From Polysphondylium violaceum (taxonomy: Eukaryota > Evosea > Eumycetozoa > Dictyosteliales > Dictyosteliaceae): DNA of 63,093 nt. Each line of letters opens with the position of its first letter. Positions within the stretch are counted from its first letter, which is position 1. Positions 27,001-37,428 of this stretch are shown here, piece after piece. The notes under the pieces were generated by a model. It did no database searches. It saw only the letters and a list, made by a program, of their open reading frames with translations, and was not told the origin of the DNA. Both the position numbers and the translations under genes were made by a program. The DNA lies in contig AJWJ01000076.1 of assembly GCA_000277445.1 (NCBI GenBank), positions 1 through 63,093 on the forward strand, in the 5' to 3' direction.

Positions 27001-27930
27001 CATTACTACTATTACTTGATTGTAGTAATTTCATGATACCTTTGCCAACTTTCATTGATGATCGAGGATTTTCTAAACTCGGTGATGATTGTAAATTATT
27101 GTTGTTATTATTATTCGAACTATTATTATTATTATTATTATTATTATTACTGCTACTATTACTACTACTATTGTTACTACCATTATTACTATTTGTTAAT
27201 AAACCTGTTAAAACATTTGTAGAATTTGGAGATTGTGTTCTTGGACTAACTGAATATGAAAATCTCATGGTTGAGGCAGCTGATGAAATGATGTTACTTT
27301 GAATTGGTTTTGGAGCTGGTGGTTTTGCTAATTTTTTATATTTAAAATAAATAAGAAACATTTCATTCTTTATATCTTCTTCGAGTGAATTAAAAAACTC
27401 TATCACTGATGTTGTAAATGCTGAATTATCATAATCATCAGCTACTAATGTACCTAGAAATTGACGAAGGATTGTTATAATACTATTATTTTTTTTATTT
27501 TTTTTTTGTTTGTTAATATTTGATTTTTTTAGTAGTGTTATAATACTCTCTATACATACTTTGATCTAACGACATCAACTTCAATTTCAAATCTTCTAAG
27601 ATTATCTTTACTTCCATCAGAAGGTGGACCATTATATCTTAAACTTAAAAGATTTAAAAACTCTAAAGGTGTAGTAAAATCTCTAAAAGTTAAAAAGAAA
27701 GCTGATGCAAAATATGTATCTATTATTTAGTTTTATGTTAATACACATATATAGTGGGCTAAATAAATAACAAGTATATACATACCAAATGATGTTGATT
27801 GAGTCATTCTTTCAACTAATCTTGGTAAAGTGCAACATTTTATAGATTGAAAACTATCCTTTCTATTTGCACTTGGATTATAGACTAGAGATTCATCATC
27901 TGCTTTATAAAATGGAAATAATTCTGTCAT
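24083..27930 (-). CDS. gbpD: GbpD-type cyclic-nucleotide-domain RasGEF with GRAM domain
   Basis: Exchange factor of the dictyostelid GbpC/GbpD family, which acts on a Ras/Rap GTPase in adhesion and chemotaxis. Exons 27786-27930, 27560-27719 and 24083-27482 give about 1234 aa. Order of domains: RasGEF N-motif (residues about 10-130: PRLVERMT, FFLTFRDFTTPLEFLNLL); poly-Asn/Ser spacer; RasGEF catalytic domain (about 340-535: IMEWELISALTINEF, FNRISSWVST, LLNEPCIPYLG-like LPNEPCIPYLGLFLTDYTYL); first cyclic-nucleotide-binding fold (about 645-815); GRAM (about 870-967: GVIYLTKHHLCFEGKF); second cyclic-nucleotide-binding fold (about 1033-1234). There are no LRR, Roc or kinase domains, which fits GbpD rather than GbpC. 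Neither cNMP fold has the Arg of the usual phosphate-binding cassette, so cyclic-nucleotide binding is doubtful. Converges with Med13. Confidence 0.92.
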
Positions 27931-30299
27931 TGTTTCTTATATATAATAGGTGGTCTTTTAAATAAAAAGAAAGTTGGTTGTTGTATAAATAAATAAATAA
28001 ATAAATAATGATATAGTTGTTTTCTATGTTGTTGCGAGATTTATAAATGTTGCAGCCGTTGTTGTATATGATATATTATTTTTAAACAAGTAGTTGCTGA
28101 TATATATATATATATAGAAAATAGATTATATGATGATATATATATATATAATATATATGGATGTATTTTTAAAAAACTACTATATTTAAAAAATAAAAAA
28201 TAGATAGATGATTGATGGAAGAAGGTGTAAACCAAATGTTTAAAAAAAATAAAAAAAACAATACAAAACACCCTCCAAACACACAACACACAAACAAAGT
28301 ACACTACTATCTATTATAGTAGCAGCAAGTCTCTAAATATTTAAAGCGAGTGTTTGATGTTGAATATTATACGAGCTAATTGTAGTAGGTGCTATTTGTT
28401 TTACTATTAATAGGTGGTAATAAAAGAGAGAAAAATAAAAAAAAGACTATTTATTTTAAATCGTAGATGTATATATATAAATGTTTATATAAAAATAAAT
28501 GTAAATTAATTTTTTCACCTCTCTTTAATATATGCACCAATTGTACTATTTTTTATATTTTTATATCTTGAATATATATAGACTGTATTTGTGTTGTGAT
28601 TAGATAACGACAAATATATAGACATAAAACACACATACACACAACACAAAAACACACACAACACACAAATGGGGTAGACAAGGGGAAGAGGATGAAAAGG
28701 TGTTTAATTTATATGTATTATATATGGATGGGAATATATCAACACACACATAAAAATATTGGGTGGAATTTTTTTATTTTCGAATTTTTTTTAATTTTTT
28801 TTTTATTTTTTTTAAAAAATTTTTTTTCAAATTTTGTGTGAGTGGTTTTGCTGAAACAAAGATTAGTATTTTTGATATGTGATTGTTTTTGCGAGGCAAA
28901 CCCTGATCTCAGATCTCCATTGTGATCGATTTGTTTAATCAATTAATATTGTTTTTATTTTTTCAAAATCTTTATAATTGGGTCCTCGAATTCAATCAGC
29001 ATTGAATGGGATGGATGGGGGTGGTATGAAGTTGTGTAAAGTGCCCACTTTTTTTTTTTTAATTTGTGATTAAGAATTGGTGATTAAGTTTATTGATTTT
29101 AAATTCAATCAACAAGCCACCTTTTTTTTCTTCTCTTTTGATGTTTTTCCTTTATTTTATTCTTCAGATCATTGTTTAAAGAAATAGCATACTTTTTCTT
29201 AAACAATCATAAAGATAGTAAATAGATAACTAATAGTAAAAGATATCTAATTATTATTTGTATATAATTTTAATTTCAATTTCACATTTGAAAAGAATTC
29301 AAAAAACATGAATCATTGGGTATGTGGTGCAATTTAAAGATTATACTTGGTTGTACAAAAAAACTATTTTTAAAAAAATCTAGATACAATTAACTTTCAC
29401 GCTCAATGCTAGAAAAAAAAAAAAAAACAAAAAAAAATATTATTTCTCATATGAATCAAAACACATCACGCATTCATATCCTACCCTTTACCAGGATATG
29501 CGGGGTTATTTTTGATTCACAACAAGTTTTATAAAATAAATTAAAAAAATAAAATAAAATCTCAAAAATAAACACAGTAAAAAAGTGCGAGAGTGCGTAT
29601 TGTGGTCACTCTTATGCAAATGAATAGGTATGAATATGAGGGGGAGTGAGCCAAAAGTAAAATCAAAACTTACAAAAAAGTGAATAAAAGGTAGCAAAGT
29701 GGTGAAAATGGCAGCGATAAAGGAGTTGAAAAGAGCGATTAAAAAAGATCACGAGTGGAATGAAAAATATCTACTTTATACCCAAAGTTTTATAAAAAAA
29801 TAAAAATATATCGCAAAAATAATAATTTTTTTTAAATTTTTAGACTTTTTTTTTTTTCTTCTTTCTAAAATCCTGCATAGGTTTTTTTTGAAAAGAAGAA
29901 TTGTGCAGTATCATCTAAAAAATAGGTGATTGTTGTTTGAAAGTAATTCTGTGTATCATTAAAACATTATCTATCTTTAGTAAGTATCAAGACAATATGT
30001 GACATTTTTTCATTCCAATGAACATTAAAAAAAAAACAGAAACTTTTTGATTTTTTAAGAAAATTCCTCTCTTTTCGAAATCATTTGAAAAATCTCTTGT
30101 ATTCTCTTAAAAAGCCCCCGACAGGGCTTAACAAATTTTATTTAAATTTTATTTTATTTTGTTTTTTTTTTTTTGATCAAAAAATATCATAATGTTGTTT
30201 TGTGCTAATTTTAAAGTTTTTACTAGGTTGAAGAGAAAAACAAAAAAGAAAAAGAGTAAAACAACACCACCAAAAAGACGCAAAATATAAATATAAAAA
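27931..30299. promoter_or_regulatory. Long divergent regulatory gap, gbpD (-) / membrane protein (+)
   Basis: About 2.4 kb without a credible gene. It contains (TA)n tracts near 28100-28155 and two clusters of CA-rich sequence (about 28258-28305 and 28628-28669) of the kind used as G-box/CA-rich developmental elements in Dictyostelium. There is an 8-bp-stem inverted repeat at 29475-29500, and a small G/C-rich hairpin AAGCCC/GGGCTT at 30112-30129, about 170 bp before the next ATG. Short open frames here are simple-sequence artefacts. Confidence 0.45.
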
Positions 30300-31605
30300 A
30301 TGGGTCTCAGTTTTCCTATTGAAGATAAATTAAAATGGATAACTAATTTGAGAGTTCAAATCTTAGTCCTCACATTAGTAGGATGGGGTATTGGTATGGC
30401 TATTGATAGAACCGAAGTAAATAAATATAGAATGAGAGCAGATGATATTTTTACAGCAGCTGGAAACATGGGTATGGTTAGAACTGACGGTCATAAAGCT
30501 GCTCTTATTATTCTTAGTATTATCGAAACCCTTTTGTTTGGTTTAGGTGTTGGTTTTTTCATTGCTGTTGGATTTAGAGTATTTAAAATTCAAAACAAAA
30601 TGCTTAGAAAAAGAATGGTAATATATATAGATATTTTAGTAATATAGTAATAGATTTTTATATTAACCAATTTATTAGATTTGGTGTTGGGCATGTATTT
30701 CATTTTTCATGTGTTCATGGTGGCCACATAGTACTTCTCATTCATTAATTTTCCTTTCATCAGCTGATCCAATTGATAATTATATTGCTATGGAACTTTC
30801 TTTCCATTGGACTATTATGTTTTGTTCATTAACTTTGGCTTATTTCCAGTATGATTTAATTTCATTAATGTATGAAGTAGCAATGATGAGATTAAAAATG
30901 AAAGAGAATAGAGAAGTTGACCCATTAAAAAAGCAATGGTATCACAATTTTAAAATTCATGCACTTGTTATTATTGCAATTATGTGGGGTGTATGTATGG
31001 CCATCTTTTTCCATTTCGATCCATTGGACAAGACAATGAAGACATATCAAATTTTCTTTTACGTTACCTTTAAGATAGTAGATTCAGTTGTATGTGCAAT
31101 TGGATTTGGATTTGCCTATGTAGCAGTTAGGACCATTGTACCATTACCAAGCAATGCAGGTAAAAAAGTATCAATTATTAGTAGTTGTTGTATTACATTC
31201 CTCTTTTTGATTCAATATCCACATCCAATGGTACATACGAAATTACCAGCTACCATGACTAATGTGGTTGCCGTTGATTATGGTATTCACATCCCAATTA
31301 TTATTGCCACCGCTGTTTTGGCATTTTATCAATTTAGAATGTTGGAGTTGGCTACCGATGCTAAATCCTCCCTTTCAGTCGCTGCTCAAATGAGAAGAAA
31401 AACTTCTACTGCTGCCAGTAATACTAATGGTATTTCAATGGATAGACAAGGTGAAACTGGAAACACTGGTTACTCTGGTTCATTTGGTACATCATCCGTT
31501 GAGGAATCTCTTAGTAAAGATCCATCTGTAAATATTGAAGAAGTAAAAGCACCAAAATCTGTTCAAGTTGAAATTGAAATTGATATTGATAAAGATGCTC
31601 ATTAA
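30300..31605 (+). CDS. Polytopic membrane protein, family not recognised
   Basis: A protein of about 414 aa from exons 30300-30617 and 30679-31605. I see about eight hydrophobic segments: VQILVLTLVGWGIGMAI, LIILSIIETLLFGLGVGFFI, IWCWACISFFMCSWW, WTIMFCSLTLAYFQY, ALVIIAIMWGVCMAIFF, a long FKIVDSVVCAIGFGFAYVAV, IISSCCITFLFLIQY and GIHIPIIIATAVLAFYQF. The last is followed by a soluble Ser/Glu-rich tail of about 80 residues ending IDIDKDAH. There is no cleavable signal peptide. Short charged loops and small residues (Gly, Ala) in helices suggest a packed bundle, but I see no transporter, channel or receptor signature. The ATG at 30300 has an A-rich leader (AAAAATGGG), which favours this start. 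Confidence 0.8.
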
Positions 31606-31872
31606 TGGAAAAAACTAAAAAAAAAAAAGAAAAAGATATAAATATTTTATCTGTCTTTTTATAAAAAATAAACTTGTATTATTAATTTCCTTCACTTTTT
31701 TTTTTAATAATTATTCACTTTGTTTATTCATTTATTTCATTAAATATTTCCTTTTTTTTTTTTTTTTTTTTTTTTTTAGTAATATCTTATATAATAAAAT
31801 TGATTGGTATACTATTAATAAATCTACAATAAAACAATTTAATTTTCAATAATAACATTTATTAAAAAAATT

Positions 31873-33611
31873 TTAACCAAGTTTAACAACACCGGCTCTA
31901 ACAAGTTTTTTGAATTTTTCGGCAATGACTGGATTTTTCAAATGATTTTGAGCAGCACTTGGATTTGAAGACATATCTTTTAAGATTTGATTCATAACTG
32001 GATCTTGGAGGATGGCAGAAATTTCAGGATCTTTGGAAGCTTGTTCGAGACGTTCTTCATCAGTCATTTCGTTTTGAGATTTATTGAGAGCAAACACAGT
32101 CTTTCTAGAGAGGTCCAATAGTTCTTGATTATTTTCATCGATTCTAAGACCTTGATCAAAGGCTTCCAAAGCTTTTTGATATTCTCTCATGGCAAAAAGA
32201 GCATTACCTTTTCTAATGTAACCCTTGATGAATTTTGGATCCAATTCAATACATTTATCGGCATCTTTGGAGGCGAGTGGATATTCACAAAGTTTGGCAT
32301 AGGTGGCAGAACGATTACTATAGATGGTGTGATCTTGTGGATTACGACGGATAGCCTCTTCAAATGATTTGATGGCCTCTGGGAATTCACCTTTCTTAAA
32401 GTGTTCAATACCTTGATTCTTGGCAACAAGAGAGAGCTCTGGGTTAATGTAGGCTTTGTCGTCGTGTTCTTTTTTGATCTTTTCAATCTTTTTCATGTTG
32501 GCACTGGTTTCTGGGTTTTTATCTTCAAGAATGGCACTACTGTAGGCTTTGTAGGCATCGGCAACACGATCTTGTTTCAAGTAAACATTACCAAGACGTG
32601 TATATACTTTGGATTTAATACGATAATCGGCACGAATTTCATCGGCTTTGGCAAGAGCTTTCTTTGCAGAGGATTCAGCTTCAGCAAAATTTTGTTGTTC
32701 TAAATAGACGGCAACTTTGTTGTTCATTGCTAGAATATCATTTGGATCTAATTCAAGAGCTTGATCATAGTGTTTGATAGCTTCTTCAAATTTCTTTTCT
32801 TTATAAGCTTGATTACCTAAATCTCTTTGCTTTTCAGCATCTGTCTTTGGTGGTGGTGGTGGTGTTTCTTTTTTAACTGGTTGTGGAGTTGGTTTTGGTG
32901 GTTGTGGAGTTGGAGTTGGTTGTGGTTTATATTGTTGTTGTGGGGTTGGAGTTGGTTGTTGTGGTGGTTGTTGACCAAAGCTGTCGAGATCAAAACCTAA
33001 AATAACACCAAGTGATTTGGTAATTCTAGGATCATCCATATATTTGGTAAGATTCTTTGGATTAGAAGAAAGATCGGCAATTTTCATTAAATAATCTGGT
33101 TGACTAAAGAAATCTTTGGTTTTTGGATTGGTTTTCAATGTATTGATTGAGGCTGGGGTGAATGGGTTTGACATACTATTTGCACCAGTAATATCTTGTT
33201 GTAATGATTTAAGTTGAGCATTATCTGGTTCATAGCTGAGACCTTTATTGCAAGCCTCTTCGGCTTCTTCAAGTTTTGATTGACCAAATAAAGCATTGGC
33301 TTGTCTGAGATAACCTTTGGACCAATCTGGTTTCAAAGTAATGGTAGAGTTGGCATCTTCAAGTGCTTTATCAAATTGGTTCAAAGCATTGTATGATGCT
33401 GATCTATTACTAAAAAGAATATGATTGGTTGGATCAAGTTGGATAGCATCTGTAAAATGTTGAATGGCTTCTTGATAATTTTTAGCTGAAAAAGCTGAAT
33501 TACCTTTGTTTTTAGCTTCTAGTGCCTATTAAATTGGGTTATTGTTATTAGTAATAGGGATTAATGTTTTATGTATCTGGTTTAGCTTACCTTTTGTGAA
33601 TTATCAGACAT
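31873..33611 (-). CDS. sti1: Hsp70/Hsp90-organising co-chaperone STI1 (Hop)
   Basis: Cytosolic adaptor that hands clients from Hsp70 to Hsp90. A 21-nt first exon (33591-33611, MSDNSQK) joins exon 31873-33525 for about 557 aa, the usual family length. Order: TPR1 (about 7-115: GNSAFSAKNYQEAIQHFTDA); DP1 (about 130-185, NPFTPASINTL, DDPRITKSLGVILGFDL); Pro/Gln linker with PTPTPQ repeats; TPR2A (about 240-350, GNQAYKEKKFEEAIKHYDQA, with a VYLEQQNF turn); TPR2B (about 375-480, GIEHFKKGEFPEAIKSFEEA, NRSATYAKL); DP2 with LQDPVMNQILKDMSSNP. The carboxylate-clamp Lys/Asn/Arg positions look kept in each TPR. It converges with the membrane-protein gene about 270 bp away. Confidence 0.95.
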
Positions 33612-33916
33612 CTTTATCTTTATATATATCTATAACAAATGTGTTTGGATGCACTGCAGCTCAACAATTTAAAGATTTCTAATTTTTTTTTTTTTTTTTT
33701 AATTTTTTTTTTCAATCGCTTTTTTCATAGGATTTTCATTTGTTTATGACTTATCTTTCAAGCAAATTTATAAGATTGGAATAATTTTTATTGGAAATTC
33801 ATATTTATTTATAGAATGGATTGGGAATTCAATAGATTTTTAAAAAAGAGGAAAACTTTTTGATTTTTTTCATAAATATTATAATATTGTTAATCAAACC
33901 ACTATTTTCAAGATAA
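33612..33916. promoter_or_regulatory. STI1 upstream / tRNA upstream gap
   Basis: About 305 bp of A/T-rich sequence with T tracts between the STI1 start (-) and the tRNA gene (+). No recognisable gene. Confidence 0.4.
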
Positions 33917-33989
33917 GCTCGATTAGCTCAGTCGGCAGAGCGTGGTGCTAATAACGCCACGGTCGCAGGTTCGATCCCTGCATCGAGCA
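33917..33989 (+). tRNA. tRNA-Ile, anticodon AAU
   Basis: A complete 73-nt cloverleaf without intron. The acceptor stem GCTCGAT pairs fully with ATCGAGC. The D arm is GCTC...GAGC, the anticodon stem TGGTG/CGCCA closes loop CTAATAA, and the T arm GCAGG-TTCGATC-CCTGC is perfect. The discriminator base is A. The A and B boxes sit inside the gene (TAGCTCAGTCGG and GGTTCGATCC). A T4 stretch begins four bases after the 3' end and can serve as the RNA polymerase III terminator. The first anticodon base would be edited to inosine to read AUU/AUC. Confidence 0.97.
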
Positions 33990-34045
33990 ACATTTTATTA
34001 AATTTTCTCTTTTGTCGGGGTTAATTTTTTTTTCAATTTTTTAAT

Positions 34046-34818
34046 TGTAAAAGGATGTGTAAGACACACGTTGTCGTTTCACATTTAAAGTGACATTTTG
34101 ACATTTTGACATTTTCCAGCGCGCAAAATGATTGTGCACGGAATTCGAACATGTCTAAAATTTTAGCCTTTCAAAAAGATATGTACCATTTCCGTGATTG
34201 ATGCTATATATAGTGTACACGTGGTAACCAAAAGAATATCCTCCTTTTACATTGTCTGAACGTTTGATTTACATATGTGTGTATATCAAAATAAGTAAAT
34301 AATTGATCTCTGAGAACAGTTTCATGTTTTCTCCAAAGCTATAAAAGCTTGGGTTTTGTAAAGAATAAAAGCATAACTTCATCGTTCAATAATATAATTT
34401 ATTACATCAAATTACCTATTATAATTGTTTATTTTCTATTTTACACCCTTTTACAGGATGTGTAATAGAAAATAAACAAATATAATGAATAATTTAATGT
34501 ATCAAATATATTATTAAACGATGAATTTTACTTTTATTCTTAGCAAAACCCAAGCTTTTAAAGCTTTAGGGAAAACATGAAACTGTTCTCGGAGATCAAT
34601 TATATACACCCATATGTAAATCAAACCTTCAGACGATGTAAAAGGAGGATATTCTTTTGGTTACCACGTATACACTATATATAGCATCATTCACGGAAAT
34701 GGTACATATCTTTTGGAAAGCTAATTTTAGACATGTTCTAATTCCGTGCACAATCGTTTTGCGCTGGCAAATGTCAAAATGTTACTTTAAATGTGAAACG
34801 ACACTGTGTGTCTTACAT
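34046..34818. mobile_element. Palindromic two-unit inverted element downstream of tRNA-Ile
   Basis: Two arms of about 395 and 355 bp are near-perfect reverse complements of each other and meet at a short centre (34441-34465). The left unit begins TGTAAAAGGATGTGTAA at 34046 and ends TTACACCCTTTTACA at 34455, which are inverted copies of each other. It therefore looks like a small non-coding element with 15-17 bp terminal inverted repeats. A second, inverted copy follows, missing part of its outer terminus. There is no open frame. Arm divergence, by eye on the order of 10% with a few small indels (for example three against two copies of GACATTTT near 34091), shows this is not a recent duplication or assembly fold-back. 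It starts 57 bp downstream of the tRNA gene. Family unknown. A MITE-like foldback element is the best guess. Confidence 0.75.
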
Positions 34819-34819
34819 T

Positions 34820-34898
34820 AATAAAATATGGATGATCTAAAGGTGTAGAGGATTTCAATCCATTTTTAATAAAATATGGATGATCGATAAGGTGTAGA
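34820..34898 (+). repeat. Pair of imperfect direct repeats
   Basis: The motif AATAAAATATGGATGATC followed by a short spacer and AGGTGTAGA occurs twice, about 48 bp apart, directly beyond the palindrome. It may be the edge of the element or older target-site debris. Confidence 0.55.
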
Positions 34899-35007
34899 TC
34901 ATATATATTGTATTATAGATGGAAGAGGTTTACCTATATTCAAGATATCTAATATGATAAATCATTTTATTGATTCAGAAAATTGGACATCCTGTGCAAG
35001 GATTTAT

Positions 35008-37082
35008 TCAAATTAAACACAATAAAAAAGATAAGGAAAGAGTTAGAATAGAATTTAAAGGTAAATTTTTAACAGTAACAGACTGTAAATGAGATCTAAT
35101 CGGTGGCTCAACTCTTTTACCAACTTCTACTGAACCTATTGCCAAAGTACCTTGATAATTACTTTGTGTAGTTTTGAAAATAAGAGAAGTAATTTCAGCA
35201 TCGCCCCATGCACAAAGATCTTCAAATGGAATGGTTAGTTTGACCCAAATACCAGAGGGAAATTTACCGCCCATATATTCAGAAAGACCAATACAAGGTG
35301 GGGTAATATTTCCAATTTGAATGCAAACTTGGAGAGACAATGGAGGAATATCAACATCTTGAGAGAATGATATACCAAAACTTGAAGCTTGAGTGTAAAA
35401 GATTTGGAATGCATAATAATCACCAACTTTAAGGGTACCATTTTGGAAACTAAGATTTAAACAGTTTGAAGAGATGATTGCAAAGCTAATGGTTTGAGTT
35501 CGATTTGTGGCCCTATCAAATATATTTCGATAAGGTATTATTTTAGTATTGAAATGAATAGAACCAGTGGAGTAATTGCCGTCTGCACCATTTTGTAAAT
35601 GACCATTCTTAAAAAATGCAACCTTTTCGTTGATACAAGCAGTACTATTGGCAAACTTTATATCATCAATATAACATTGTCCCATATATTCATCATGTCC
35701 AGCACGAAAAGAAAATACATTAAATGTAGTGATATTTGATGGATTTGCTTGAAGTTCTAACATATTTATCATTGCTTTATTCCATGTGTTTGGTTGAAGA
35801 CCAACTCGAAGAAAAGTACTTAAACTGATACTCGCAATCGAGTTTGTAATACTATAATTTGTATTGTATAATTCCAATTTTATATCTTGATTCCCTAATT
35901 CACCACCGTTGATCCAAAAAGTAAAATATTTATGTCTAGTAACTGGTATTTGCTTTTTACATGATAAATAGAATGGTTTTGATTCTTGTCTAATTTCAAA
36001 TGATATAACAGCAGAGCCATGTCTTTGAAACGTGGTTTTTGTATCTGGAACCGCTTTAAAACTCTCAGAAATTGGATGCCAATCATTGTCGAGTGTATCA
36101 TTGAAGATAATTACATCCCTACTAGTAGTACAGTTGTCTCTGTAAAATTGTGGAATGGAGCTTAATGAATAGTTATCATTTTTAAAAATTTCATCACAAA
36201 TAGCTCTATAGGAAAGAGTATCAACTAAAGCTGTAGCTTCCAGACTGGTATTGTAATTTTTCATTTCTGGGTCTGGAAAAAGAGCACAGTAGAAACTCAT
36301 TGGTGGGACTGGAATAGATCCACCACGTTGAGTTAATTCAAGACCATTCAAATACCATATAACTGAAGTATTTCTAAATGAAATTGTAAAGTTGTGAAAA
36401 GCATCAAGATCTATATCTTTTTTAACCAATGGTTCAATTGAAGTTTTTAGTTTTCCAAAAGTTTCATAGCCAAGATAAAAGGATGGATATTGATATTTCA
36501 TATAAATTTCTGATGCTCCATCACCAATACCTCCATTATGAATTGCACAAATATTGACTATTAACGTTAAATATTATGAATTTTAAGTATGTATCGAAAA
36601 AAAGAAAAGAAAATATACTTACTGACGTGTGAAGATTTTGAAACTCTCATGACACAAGAGTATGAACCAAATGTTAAATCTTTGTTGATAGAATCTACTC
36701 TTGCACAGGAAAACTTTAAGTTTTTACAATCTTTGGGACAACCCATTGCATCAATGGTCAATGACAAAACAGTTTTTGAATCGGTATTAATAAAGTTAAC
36801 ATAATTTGGATCCAAATTACATTGATAGGGTTTATTATCATTAGTGGTTGTTAATTTTTCAAAATTGGATGTTGAATTAAGAGAATCTGAAAAAGAAGTA
36901 GCACATGGAAAATGAAGTTGATGGGAATAAGAGTCACTATCATATTCTCTTTCCCTAGAATCTAAATATTCATCCTGAACATCCTCTAATGATGATAACG
37001 ATGAAGAAGGAGGATAGACTGTGCTAATAGATAAAATAATAATTAAAAAAAGATGATAAATAGTAAATTTTTTTCTTCCCAT
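35008..37082 (-). CDS. Secreted, probably GPI-anchored GH16-like multi-module protein
   Basis: Cell-surface protein of about 669 aa from exons 36623-37082 and 35008-36557 (join ...SSHV|INICAIHNGG). It has an N-terminal signal peptide (FTIYHLFLIIILSIS), numerous N-X-S/T sites, and a C-terminal hydrophobic tail (LNSILTLSLSFLLCLI) suited to GPI attachment. Residues about 80-260 follow the GH16/ConA-like beta-sandwich pattern: TVLSLTIDAMGC, DLTFGSYSCVMRVS, then GIGDGASEIYMKY, ATFG-like YETFGK, FHNFTISFRNTSVIWYLNG. The catalytic GH16 motif E-x-D-x-E reads E-I-Y-M-K here, so hydrolase activity is unlikely. Two further beta-rich modules follow (about 285-460 and 470-640), resembling carbohydrate-binding sandwiches (CYIDDIKF). 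A lectin or matrix role is inferred. Confidence 0.75.
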
Positions 37083-37428
37083 TGTTTCTGTTTTGAAAAG
37101 GAATTTTTATTGATATAATAGGAGTAAATTGAATAGGATTTTTATAAATATTTAATTGACAAGTAGATGTGACTTTCAGTTGAAATCAAACAACTATTTC
37201 TTTTATTTATAGCTATTTTTTTTTTAAATTTATTTATAAATAAATTTACATATTCTGATTTGACTTTCTTGATATAGAAAAGAGTCAATCTAATAGTAAT
37301 TTTTAGAAAATATTGAATTCAATTAGAGATTTTTTATTTCAAAATCGTGTGATACATTTATTGTTCTCAAACACCAAAGATAATAAATAAAACTTGTTCG
37401 AAAAAACAAAAAGATTCTTTTATTATTA
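37083..37428. promoter_or_regulatory. Upstream region of the GH16-like gene
   Basis: About 345 bp between two tandem minus-strand genes. It is A/T-rich, with T tracts and no RNA gene. It must hold the promoter of the GH16-like gene and the 3' end signals of the PA200 gene. Confidence 0.4.

Noticed and set aside
28041-28304. Minus-strand frame rich in Phe, Tyr and Ile in the gbpD upstream gap.
   Set aside because: It is simple sequence over (TA)n and CA runs with no coding character.
34046-34818. The palindrome as inverted terminal repeats of a DIRS-type or other retroelement.
   Set aside because: The arms meet at a centre of about 25 bp with no internal coding region, and the left unit has its own short terminal inverted repeats, which suits a small DNA foldback element better.
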